Source of the DNA: Colimorpha sp045639845
GTDB taxonomy: Bacteria; Bacteroidota; Bacteroidia; Bacteroidales; P3
Length of the DNA stretch: 29,019 nucleotides
Reading direction: 5' to 3'
Assembly (NCBI GenBank): GCA_045639845.1
Contig: JAZUDW010000011.1
Coordinates: 1-29,019 of the forward strand
The notes beneath the pieces are model-generated. The model did not search any database. It was not told where the DNA came from and saw only the letters and a list, made by a program, of their open reading frames with translations. The first letter of the stretch is position 1. The number at the start of each line of letters is the position of its first letter. The position numbers and the translations under genes are program-made. Positions 8,689 to 16,345 of this stretch are shown here, piece by piece.

Positions 8689-9729
8689 ATGATAAACCTT
8701 TTCGGGCAAACACTCACCCAACTACAGACCTTATGCCAACAACAAGGCTTCCCCAAGTTTGCAGCAGCCCAAATATGCAACTGGCTTTACCAAAAACGTG
8801 TCACTAGCATAGACGCTATGACCAACCTCTCGCTCAAAGTGCGACAACAACTCAGCCAAGTAGCCTATATCCATATCCCCGACCCCGTAGAGTGCCACAC
8901 CTCGGCCGACGGCACAAAAAAGTATCTCTTCGACATCACCACCGACCCCTATGCAGCACCCGACGACCAAGGCGGACGCTACGTAGAGTGTGTAGTCATA
9001 CCCGATGGCGACCGAGCCACCCTGTGCATCTCCTGTCAGCGAGGCTGCCGCATGGGTTGCCACTTCTGTGTCACTGGCCGTCAAGGCTTCCATGGCGATC
9101 TGTCGGCATCACAGATACTCACACAACTCTTCGCCATCCCCGAGAGCACCCTGCTCACCAACATAGTCTATATGGGCATGGGCGAGCCCATGGATAACCT
9201 CGACGAGGTTCTCCGATCAACCGAAGTCATCACAGCCCCGTGGGGCATGCAGTGGAGTCCAAGGCGCATCACCGTTTCGTCGGTAGGCATCACCTCAGGC
9301 CTCAAACGCTTTCTCGACCACAGCCAGTGCCACCTCGCCATCAGCCTGCACAACCCATTCCCTGCACAACGCAAAGAGCTGATGCCCGTAGAGCGCGCCT
9401 ACCCCATCATCAGCGTCGTCGCACTCTTGCGACGCTACGACTGGAGTGGCCAACGTAGGGTAAGCTTCGAATACACCATGTTTCGAGGTGTTAACGACTC
9501 CCTTACCCACGCTGCCGAACTCGTACGCCTGCTAGGTGGACTACGTTGCCGTGTCAACCTCATACGATTTCACGAAAGCGACGCCGTCGATCTCCATACC
9601 TCGGGCCGTGCCGCCATGGAAAGTTTCCAGAACTACCTCAACAACCACGGTATCACCTGCACCATCCGAGCCTCGCGTGGCGAAGACATTATGGCAGCTT
9701 GCGGACTCTTGGCAGGACAGAAAGAGTAA
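8689..9729 (+). CDS. rlmN: Dual-specificity 23S rRNA/tRNA m2A methyltransferase RlmN
   Basis: Radical-SAM enzyme that methylates C2 of adenosine 2503 in 23S rRNA and A37 of some tRNAs. The Fe-S motif CxxxCxxC is CRMGCHFC (Cys120, 124, 127). The two catalytic cysteines of the family are present: Cys113, seven residues before the cluster as in E. coli Cys118, and Cys338 in SRGEDIMAACG near the C-terminus. Other signatures are MGMGEPMDN and SSVGIT. The 346-residue length is normal. It follows the inverted element after mrcA, so it may be transcribed from mrcA read-through or from an unseen promoter. Cfr-type methyltransferases are related, but context and sequence favour RlmN. Confidence 0.95.
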   Translation: MINLFGQTLTQLQTLCQQQGFPKFAAAQICNWLYQKRVTSIDAMTNLSLKVRQQLSQVAYIHIPDPVECHTSADGTKKYLFDITTDPYAAPDDQGGRYVECVVIPDGDRATLCISCQRGCRMGCHFCVTGRQGFHGDLSASQILTQLFAIPESTLLTNIVYMGMGEPMDNLDEVLRSTEVITAPWGMQWSPRRITVSSVGITSGLKRFLDHSQCHLAISLHNPFPAQRKELMPVERAYPIISVVALLRRYDWSGQRRVSFEYTMFRGVNDSLTHAAELVRLLGGLRCRVNLIRFHESDAVDLHTSGRAAMESFQNYLNNHGITCTIRASRGEDIMAACGLLAGQKE

Positions 9730-9888
9730 ACAGCTCACCACCACACATAGGCAACGCTCACCACACGATGCCACATAGGGTAAGAAAAAAAAAGGAAATT
9801 CAAGCAATACATACAGACTATAAAGCCTATGTTCTTGCGATACAGGTAACGCAGCAATCACAAGCCACGTACCCAAGAAGCGAAGATT

Positions 9889-10044
9889 CTATTTGTCCTT
9901 GTTCAATATCACAAGTGCGCCAACCACACCAGGCACCCAACCACAGAGAGTGAGCAAGAATATAATAAGGAAGGAGCCGCACCCCTTGTCGGCAACAGCC
10001 AACGGGGGAAACACTACAGCCAGCAATACACGTAAGAAAGACAT
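9889..10044 (-). CDS. Pmp3/YqaE-family small membrane protein
   Basis: A 51-residue open frame starting at 10044 encodes a protein of the UPF0057 (Pmp3/YqaE) family: two membrane helices, the first with VVFPPLAVA and the second with LLTLCGWVPGVVGALVIL. The PPLAV segment and the W-P-G-x(2)-G-A turn are the family signature. Members affect membrane potential or salt and stress tolerance in yeast and plants; the bacterial role is poorly known. It is short (family members are 50-60 residues) but complete. It stands alone, convergent with rlmN (159 bases apart), with a candidate promoter at 10067-10096. Two small charged residues (Asp19, Lys20) follow the first helix, as usual. Confidence 0.88.
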   Translation of the reverse strand: MSFLRVLLAVVFPPLAVADKGCGSFLIIFLLTLCGWVPGVVGALVILNKDK

Positions 10045-10066
10045 AGAATATTAGTTTTTATCTTTT

Positions 10067-10096
10067 CTAACGTAATCACTCAGCATTTATTGCCAA
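10067..10096 (-). promoter_or_regulatory. Possible promoter of the pmp3-like gene
   Basis: On the minus strand TTG (10096-10094), a 19-base spacer and TACGTTAG (10074-10067) match the Bacteroidetes promoter with one mismatch in the -7 box. It ends 22 bases before the ATG. Confidence 0.4.
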
Positions 10097-10134
10097 GTCC
10101 TATCCATTTTCAACCCTATCAATGAAAAAATGTC

Positions 10135-10250
10135 GATCAGTAATCAGTGATCAGACAAATGTGTACATTAGTATGAGAGAGTGACCAGTGGTTTATCACT
10201 ATACATGCACATGATGGATCGTTCATAACCGAGCACCGATCACGGGTCAC
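10135..10250. repeat. Heptamer-derived element, second copy
   Basis: Starts with tandem 7-base units (GATCAGT, AATCAGT, GATCAGA at 10135-10155), shares ATCAGACRAATGT with the element after mrcA, and ends with CACCGATCAC (10234-10243), the same closing word as in that element. Order and approximate spacing of these words are similar in both copies, but the middle parts have diverged. Confidence 0.55.
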
Positions 10251-11022
10251 CATATTTCTTGTTTCCTGGATTCATCACTTTCTTTTGCGACACTATATAG
10301 AGAAGAATGAAAATCCTCGAGTTGTATAAAATATTGGGGTAGCCTTTGGTGGCGCAGGTAAAAAAATGTGTACCTTTTGCACCATGCACGTACATAGGAA
10401 ACAGAATCGTTTTGCCTCTACAAAACCAATACAGATCTTGACGAAGAGCGTGTCGTTGCCTAGTATTATAGAACTTGGGTAGCGGAACGTACATTCCTTG
10501 TTTCAAAGGGAACTTTGGAAATGCGGCCTATTTTTCACTTTAAGGAACGCAGGATAAAGCCGCACGTCTGCATATGCATCATCGCTTACAAAGTATATAA
10601 GGAACTGGAGTGGATTATTAGAGATTGTTTGGATTATTCAATAAATCTCTTAGTCATATAAACGGTGCTTTTTTCATAGTCCTTCGGTTACAATGGAGCC
10701 TCGTCGTCCCCACAGTACTATAAAAATTGCCTAAAATAAGATTATAAGAGAGGTTCACTCAATATTAAATGATGATACAATGACCGTTTGATCCTACATG
10801 ATCCTCGGTACCACAGTAGCGACTGATGGTAGTTGGACGCACATGTACAACGGCCCAAGGCCGAGGTGCAACAACTTTGATGTTGACGATCTAGGTACAA
10901 GCGGGATGCCGACAAAGAAAGGCATGCGAGCAATGACTACTTACAGATTGCCTACCACGAAGATCGTGCTGAATGCCGAGCACTACATGGTACCATAGGG
11001 CATAGGATAATGTGGTGCATGG
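10251..11022. other. Gene-free interval, upstream part
   Basis: I find no credible gene here. The longest frame is 88 codons on the minus strand (10506-10240); its product has no recognisable domain, signal peptide or promoter and resembles nothing I can name. Short open frames on the plus strand near 10798-10998 are also unconvincing. A weak hairpin (about 10618-10655, arms around AGAGATT / AATCTCT) is present. The stretch reads like decayed or non-coding DNA. A small RNA is possible but cannot be shown by eye. Confidence 0.4.
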
Positions 11023-11166
11023 AGCAGCATTCTGTGATGGTTCTAGCAGAACGCTGCTATAGATCGCGCAGCATTGCTGCTACAGCTTGTCGGCGCCTTG
11101 AAACGATGGTATCATGCCATAATATGATGATATCATGGCTTGATACGATGGTTTCATGCCATGATA
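11023..11166. repeat. Cluster of dyads and short direct repeats
   Basis: Three structures follow each other: a 12-bp hairpin with one mismatch (arms 11023-11034 and 11047-11058, AGCAGC at its base); a short palindrome GCAGCATTGCTGC at 11068-11080 repeating the same word; and a 17-bp inverted repeat with two mismatches and a 4-base loop (11109-11125 and 11130-11146). The last overlaps a 25-base direct repeat (11100-11124 and 11142-11166, three mismatches) built on CGATGG and TCATGCCAT. No coding sense was found. Confidence 0.65.
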
Positions 11167-11351
11167 CTACGGACTCAACGAAAGGACTATGGCCAATCAC
11201 CCACATGTTATAGCTAATGAATATATGTATAGATGCAACCGGAACGGCCTTGAACAGCAATAGGACTTAACTACGCAACCGACTACCATGATTGCCGATG
11301 GACACGCCGTAGCGCGACGTTGCTTGCAGCGCTAGGAATAGAAGGGCCACG

Positions 11352-11374
11352 AAAAAAGTGGTCGGCCGTACCAC
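11352..11374 (-). terminator. Probable terminator after the MBOAT gene
   Basis: On the minus strand, 8 bases after the stop codon, a short stem GTGGT/ACCAC (11374-11370 with 11362-11358; GGCC in the loop) is followed by six T residues (11357-11352). The stem is short, so strength is uncertain, but position and T-run suit the end of the long minus-strand operon. Confidence 0.5.
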
Positions 11375-11381
11375 GCCTGCC

Positions 11382-13349
11382 TTAGAATTGGAAATAGATA
11401 AAGGGTTGGAGGTCGGCAGTGATAAACTGATAGACTACCAGCACGGCAATTACTACCACAACGGCCATGAGCCACACAGGCATAAGGGCAAACCAAAGTC
11501 GGTAGCGACGCTTGAAACGTTCTGGCAGCCAGTGGATGACCATACCCAAGGCAAAGAGGACGAAGACGGACGAATAGTTTTCGACAATAGCGGGTATCTT
11601 GGTCAGATCCCAATGCTGGCCCATCTGACTCACCATAGACTGAGCGGTTTGCCAAGCCACCTGATTGGCTTCGCGGGGGTCGAGGTTGGATCCAGAGCGG
11701 AAAAAGAGACGGGTGAAGGTGATGAAGGTGAAGGTCATGAGGATATTCCATACCATGAGGATGGGGTTGGATTGGCCAGTGTCGGAGTGACGGCTGAGAC
11801 GGCCGAGGGGACTGGCTTTGACGATCTCCATGACCACAGTGCCTACAAAGAAGATGGCGGCCCACACTACAAACACGTTGAGGGCAGGCAAAGGCCACAG
11901 CATACGGGCAGCGACGAGGATTCCAAAGATAATGGTGGCGGTGATGAGACGGTCCCACACACCGAACCGTTTCCAATATTTATATGTGAAGATACCCATG
12001 CCGTTGAGAGCGCCCCAAGTGATGAAGTTGAAGCTGGCACCATGCCAAAGTCCACCAACAAGCATGGTGTCGAGATTGTTGATATTGGTATTGAAATCCT
12101 TTCGATGGTTTGGAAAGAGCACATAGTCGGCCACCAAAAGACTGATAACGATGCCTACGGCGAGCGTAACCCACGCGGTCTGAGCCAAGAGGGCTACCAC
12201 CACAAGCGTACCACCAAGTATGAGATAGGATGTCACGGTGGCACTGCGGTTGCCTCCGATGGGGATATAGAGATAGTCTTTGAGCCAGTTGGAGAGCGAC
12301 ATGTGCCAGCGTTTCCAGAAGCCTGCAGGGTTAGTTGCCTTGTAGGGCGAATTGAAGTTCTTGGGCAGATAGAAGCCCATGAGCATGGCCACACCGATAG
12401 CAATGTCGGTATAGCCCGAGAAGTCGGCATAGACCTGAAGGGAATAGACAAAGAGAGCACTGAGGTTCTCGAATGGGGTATAAAGAACGGGATTGTCGAA
12501 CACGCGATCTACAAAGCTGACGGCGAGGTAGTCGCTGAGGATAATCTTCTTCATGAGTCCGTTGACGATCCAAAAGACGGCTACTCCGAACTGGCGTCGT
12601 GCTAGAAAATAGGGCTTGTACAGCTGAGGTATGAACTGATCTGCACGGACGATGGGGCCGGCTACCAACTGCGGGAAAAAGGTGGTGTAAAAACCAAAGT
12701 CGAGGATATTGCCAGCATGACGCACTTTCTGCCGATACACATCGACGATATAACTGATATTCTGAAAGGTGAAGAAGGATATACCGACAGGGAGTATGAT
12801 CAATGAGGCATCGAACCGCGTGCTGTGCGTGCACTGATTGGCCCACTGGGCAAGAATGTTGACTACCTCGAAGTGGGAATGGGTGATGGTATTGAAGATA
12901 TCAGTGAAGAAATAGGCGTATTTGAAATAGAAAAGCACGGCGAGGTTGACTACGATGCCGAGTATCATCCACGTTTTGCGCTGCAGGTCTATACTGCGCA
13001 GGCGGTGCTGAGCGCTGGCATCAGCACCGTCGGCAACGGGGCGCCGATCGGCCAGATAGTCCATCAAGATGCCAAGAAGGTAGCCTGTGAGGGTGGAGAA
13101 CACGAGCAGAAGCACAAAAAGGCCCGAGGTCTTATAATAGAAAAACAGGCTCACAAAAAAGAGGTATGCGTTGCGCCACACCTGCTTGCCCTGCTTGGCA
13201 TGGTTTCGACGGGCGAGCGCGGTGACGAGCAAGCAGAAAAGCACATATACCAATAGGAAGAAGGCCCAGAAGTTGAACTGGGTAAAGAGCAGTGGGTGCG
13301 CCTGATCGAAGGCAAAGAGGTCGGAAAGATAGTTACTTAGTGCGTTCAT
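11382..13349 (-). CDS. MBOAT-family O-acyltransferase
   Basis: Polytopic inner-membrane acyltransferase of the MBOAT family (relatives: AlgI, DltB, PatA), which take an acyl group from a cytoplasmic donor and pass it across the membrane to modify a surface polymer. Signatures: LPVGISFFTFQ (186-196), FFPQLVAGPI (224-233), FWKRWHMSLSNWLKDYLYIPIGGNR (344-367 region), and LWHGASFNFITWG with the catalytic His436. About ten hydrophobic segments are visible. Between GGNR and the NNLDTMLVGGLWHG block lies about 55 residues with two extra hydrophobic segments, longer than in AlgI. The start overlaps the end of the upstream SGNH gene by 17 bases, so the two are co-translated. Target and acyl group cannot be read from the sequence; O-acetylation is the likeliest reaction. 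Confidence 0.9.
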   Translation of the reverse strand: MNALSNYLSDLFAFDQAHPLLFTQFNFWAFFLLVYVLFCLLVTALARRNHAKQGKQVWRNAYLFFVSLFFYYKTSGLFVLLLVFSTLTGYLLGILMDYLADRRPVADGADASAQHRLRSIDLQRKTWMILGIVVNLAVLFYFKYAYFFTDIFNTITHSHFEVVNILAQWANQCTHSTRFDASLIILPVGISFFTFQNISYIVDVYRQKVRHAGNILDFGFYTTFFPQLVAGPIVRADQFIPQLYKPYFLARRQFGVAVFWIVNGLMKKIILSDYLAVSFVDRVFDNPVLYTPFENLSALFVYSLQVYADFSGYTDIAIGVAMLMGFYLPKNFNSPYKATNPAGFWKRWHMSLSNWLKDYLYIPIGGNRSATVTSYLILGGTLVVVALLAQTAWVTLAVGIVISLLVADYVLFPNHRKDFNTNINNLDTMLVGGLWHGASFNFITWGALNGMGIFTYKYWKRFGVWDRLITATIIFGILVAARMLWPLPALNVFVVWAAIFFVGTVVMEIVKASPLGRLSRHSDTGQSNPILMVWNILMTFTFITFTRLFFRSGSNLDPREANQVAWQTAQSMVSQMGQHWDLTKIPAIVENYSSVFVLFALGMVIHWLPERFKRRYRLWFALMPVWLMAVVVVIAVLVVYQFITADLQPFIYFQF

Positions 13350-14733
13350 GGGGCAATGGTTTCACAATACGGGGTGCGGGCATACGGTTTGCTTTCTGTA
13401 GTGCAGGGAGCATGGGGTTGTAGGGATGCAGATTGTCGAAGTTGCTATAAGCTTCGAAAAGAGCGTTGGAGAAGAGGTGGCCTACCATCTGATAGCCACT
13501 GCGGGTGAAGTGGACGCGGTCGGTCTGCGCAAGGGAGGCTTTGCGCCACTGATCCATGGATCGGAGGCCGCCCATCACTTGGAACTGATCCCACACGGCA
13601 CCACCGTTGGCATCGGCCAAGCGGTAGAAGACCTGTCGTGCCAAGGCGCCATTGGCATTGACGGCATAGGAGCCTTTCTTTACACGACGAAAACTATCGT
13701 TGTTGGTGATAAACACGAAAGCACAAGAGGGGCAGACGCTGCGTATAGTGTCGATGAGCTGCTGGTATTGCTGGCGGAACACCGCGGTGTCAAAACCGGC
13801 TGCCGCGGCATCGTTGATGCCTATGCCGAAGATCACCATGTCGGGCTTTACCAACTGGAGGTCTTCAGAGAAATGAGGGCAACGGAGATAGTCTCCCAAC
13901 GAAGCTCCGTTGACTCCGATACTATGGTAGGTGAAACCCGATCGGTTGTTTCGCAGCAGCACACCTGTGAGGGCAAAGGTCTGCCCTTGCTCGCATGGCA
14001 GGATGATGGCGAAGGAATCGGTGGAAGCAGGAAGGTTGTAGTAGTAGCGGTGATGGAGGCTGTCGATACGCGAGGGTACCTGCCGCAAACTGCCCGAACG
14101 GAGCAACGGCACCACGCCTTGCGGGGAATGGCCCAACAGCACTACCTCGGTGGTAGCGAAGTCAAGATCGACATCGGAGAGTCGCAAACCGATGACAGCA
14201 GTGCTATCGGTGGCGGTGACGGCAATGCCGCAAAGGCCCAGCGGCTGCTGAGGTTCTTTGTACACACATCGGGTGAGATCGAGGTAATGGCTTCGAGAAA
14301 CGGTATAGTCGTAGGGGTTGTTGCACTTGCGCGCGGCAGAATAGGGGAAGAGCATGCCGCGACTGGCTATGAGATCGGGATAGGCGCTGAGAATGTTGCG
14401 GCGAATGGTGTGGGGCAGCGTGCCTCCTTGCACATGGGAGCTGCCTATATGCATGATGGAGACATGGCCTTGATTGGTATGCACCATACGCTGCCAGCCA
14501 GCAAAGAACCTATCGATAGCGGTGCTATCGGGCGCAATATACAGATGATTGTCGGCATATCGGATAAACTGGTATGTGGTATCGACTGCAACAGGGGACA
14601 AGGGACCACGGTGAACGGGATGCTTGCGGCTGTCGGGGCCATCGGTGTGGAATGGCACAAAGGACAATAGTGCCAGAAAGATTACGGCACCGAGCAGCGA
14701 AAAAAGAATAGGTTTGGGTGTATGCTGTTTCAT
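13333..14733 (-). CDS. Periplasmic SGNH-fold protein with GSSH block I
   Basis: One N-terminal hydrophobic segment (about 8-26) serves as a signal anchor; the rest should be periplasmic. SGNH hydrolase blocks: block I HIGSSHVQGG (Ser98 or Ser99; Ser in place of the Asp of GDS), block II GVNGAS (273-278), block III GIGIND (303-308, with Asn307) and block V DRVHF (Asp405, His408). A beta-rich insert of about 160 residues separates blocks I and II, as in PatB/Ape1-type peptidoglycan O-acetyl enzymes. Overlap of 17 bases with the MBOAT gene points to a joint role: MBOAT exports the acyl group, the SGNH protein transfers or removes it. Length 466. Esterase or transferase activity cannot be told apart here. 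Confidence 0.85.
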   Translation of the reverse strand: MKQHTPKPILFSLLGAVIFLALLSFVPFHTDGPDSRKHPVHRGPLSPVAVDTTYQFIRYADNHLYIAPDSTAIDRFFAGWQRMVHTNQGHVSIMHIGSSHVQGGTLPHTIRRNILSAYPDLIASRGMLFPYSAARKCNNPYDYTVSRSHYLDLTRCVYKEPQQPLGLCGIAVTATDSTAVIGLRLSDVDLDFATTEVVLLGHSPQGVVPLLRSGSLRQVPSRIDSLHHRYYYNLPASTDSFAIILPCEQGQTFALTGVLLRNNRSGFTYHSIGVNGASLGDYLRCPHFSEDLQLVKPDMVIFGIGINDAAAAGFDTAVFRQQYQQLIDTIRSVCPSCAFVFITNNDSFRRVKKGSYAVNANGALARQVFYRLADANGGAVWDQFQVMGGLRSMDQWRKASLAQTDRVHFTRSGYQMVGHLFSNALFEAYSNFDNLHPYNPMLPALQKANRMPAPRIVKPLPHERTK

Positions 14734-14754
14734 ATAATGGATATCAAAAATAGG

Positions 14755-16260
14755 TTACTTTTGTTTGGCAGATTCGGCTTGCAGTTTTCGCTGCACGGAA
14801 TCGTGAAGATACTGTATGGAGTCGAAATGATAGCGTCCGTGCCAAATAGAGTCGAACTGGGCAGCATTGATACGGGATCGCATCTGATAGAAGGAATACA
14901 TGCGACGGAAGGCTTCGACAAACCGTTCGCCCATAATATCTACACCTTTGGGAGAGAAGTGGATGTAGTCGGTATTAGCCCAACCTTTCTCTACCCAAGC
15001 TCGCATGGTGTTGAATCCGCCCATGGCATCGTAGATGCTCCAATAGGCTACGCCGTTTCGCAGAGCCATGCGGCGGAGACTATCGACGATGATGGGCATG
15101 GCCGGATAGGAACTGATATCGCCATTCACAGAGGTGCTCATGTCGCTGGGACCGACAAAGAGTAGCTGCGCCTGAGGACAGGCCTTGCGGAGCAGCGCTA
15201 TTTGCTTGGAGAGGCTGGCACAATAGGTCTGTAGGCTCTTGCCTGGCTGGAGGTAGGGCACAGAGTTGCCTCCAAACTGGAGTATGATGAGGCCTACGTC
15301 CATTTGGGAATAGGCTTGGCCGAGTTGATCGGCATTGATCATGGAGAACTGCTGGCCAGAGCAACCGCGAAGAGCTATATTATCGACGGCAACACCGGGG
15401 CCATCATCGACCATGATGCCATAGATATCGGCATTGCCTTGCAGAGTAAACTGCAGAGTACCTACGGACTGAGGCAACGACCATCGGAGTGCATGCACCC
15501 CTTGATCGTCGGCTGTGAGAGTCTCACTATACGACAATTCTTTGCTGCTGACGGTTGCAGCGACGGGGCCTGGTCGATTGTTGATCAAAAGGGTGATAGT
15601 GGAGAAACGTTTGAAGCGATCGCAGACTTTGGTGTCTTTAGATGCATTGACGCCTCCACCGGCACTGCCCGACAGATACCAGCAATGGGCCATGGGACCG
15701 TAGTTTCCATTGGCTGAGTGCGTGAGACTATCGACGAGGAATGACGACTGGTGCGACAATGAGCCTGATGCATATTGCGACACCGAACGAGATCCTACCA
15801 CAGGTCGGATGGGAAGCAATCCGGGGCCACCACCACCAAAGATCTCTTGCATGAATTGACGAAGCTGTGCCGTCATGCGATCCATCTCGATCTGCGAATC
15901 ACCATAGTGCAGCACACGAAGCGTGCGGCCTTCGCGCTGGGCCCGCTCCATACGTGCAAAAAGGGTATCGAAATAAGTGGGATCACTATCGGGAAGATTG
16001 AAACGAACATCACTGCTGTCAAGAAAATGACGGTAATAGTCAACGGAATCCCTCATGCTGAGCAGCTCTCCGTCGCGCTCGTTCTGCCTCATGAGCGCCT
16101 CAAGGTCTATGGGTTCTTCCTTTACCAACACTTTCAAGAGTGAGGGGAACCGCAACGTGAGCGAGCCTATACGGATGCCATCCGAAGGAAAGAAGGCACA
16201 GAGCATAGCAAGCATGGCGACTACTGCGGCTGTAAAGAGAAGTACTTTATGCGATTTCAT
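14755..16260 (-). CDS. Periplasmic SGNH/GDSL-family protein with canonical GDS
   Basis: N-terminal membrane segment (about 6-23), a helical linker (about 45-110), then an SGNH domain: block I LHYGDSQIEMDR (Ser122), block II RGCSGQQF (Gly302), block III LQFGGN (Asn332) and block V DYIHF (Asp431, His434). The full triad and oxyanion residues are present. An approximately 170-residue beta-rich insert follows block I, as in the neighbour gene 21 bases downstream. The two are paralogues in architecture but differ in block I (GDS-Q here, GSS-H there). The C-terminal 50 residues (after about 450) are helical and charged. Context with MBOAT and lpxD suggests envelope polysaccharide, peptidoglycan or LPS O-acylation; the substrate is unknown. 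Confidence 0.86.
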   Translation of the reverse strand: MKSHKVLLFTAAVVAMLAMLCAFFPSDGIRIGSLTLRFPSLLKVLVKEEPIDLEALMRQNERDGELLSMRDSVDYYRHFLDSSDVRFNLPDSDPTYFDTLFARMERAQREGRTLRVLHYGDSQIEMDRMTAQLRQFMQEIFGGGGPGLLPIRPVVGSRSVSQYASGSLSHQSSFLVDSLTHSANGNYGPMAHCWYLSGSAGGGVNASKDTKVCDRFKRFSTITLLINNRPGPVAATVSSKELSYSETLTADDQGVHALRWSLPQSVGTLQFTLQGNADIYGIMVDDGPGVAVDNIALRGCSGQQFSMINADQLGQAYSQMDVGLIILQFGGNSVPYLQPGKSLQTYCASLSKQIALLRKACPQAQLLFVGPSDMSTSVNGDISSYPAMPIIVDSLRRMALRNGVAYWSIYDAMGGFNTMRAWVEKGWANTDYIHFSPKGVDIMGERFVEAFRRMYSFYQMRSRINAAQFDSIWHGRYHFDSIQYLHDSVQRKLQAESAKQK

Positions 16261-16283
16261 TGTTTTCTATGTATTGTCAGGTA

Positions 16284-16321
16284 CCGACGTGCCAGTTCCT
16301 TTTGGATATGAGGCACGGCGG
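16284..16321 (-). promoter_or_regulatory. Hairpin between lpxD and the first SGNH gene
   Basis: A 10-bp stem with one mismatch (arms 16312-16321 and 16284-16293) and an 18-base loop sits in the 85-base gap. No T-run follows on the minus strand, so it is not a standard terminator; it may be an mRNA processing or stability element. Confidence 0.35.
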
Positions 16322-16345
16322 AAACAGGCGGAGTATCGGTAAGGC

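Noticed and set aside
10240..10506. 88-codon minus-strand frame in the gene-free interval
   Set aside because: No recognisable domain, promoter or neighbour logic; kept as a note only.
11100..11166. Possible CRISPR repeats
   Set aside because: Only two copies, overlapping an inverted repeat, with an imperfect match and no spacer pattern or cas genes.
10798..11213. Two plus-strand frames of 66-67 codons
   Set aside because: Overlap repeat structures and have no coding character.
11358..14670. Plus-strand open frames of over 400 codons across the MBOAT and second SGNH gene
   Set aside because: Same antisense effect: products are low in hydrophobic structure and unlike any family, while the minus-strand genes have full motifs.
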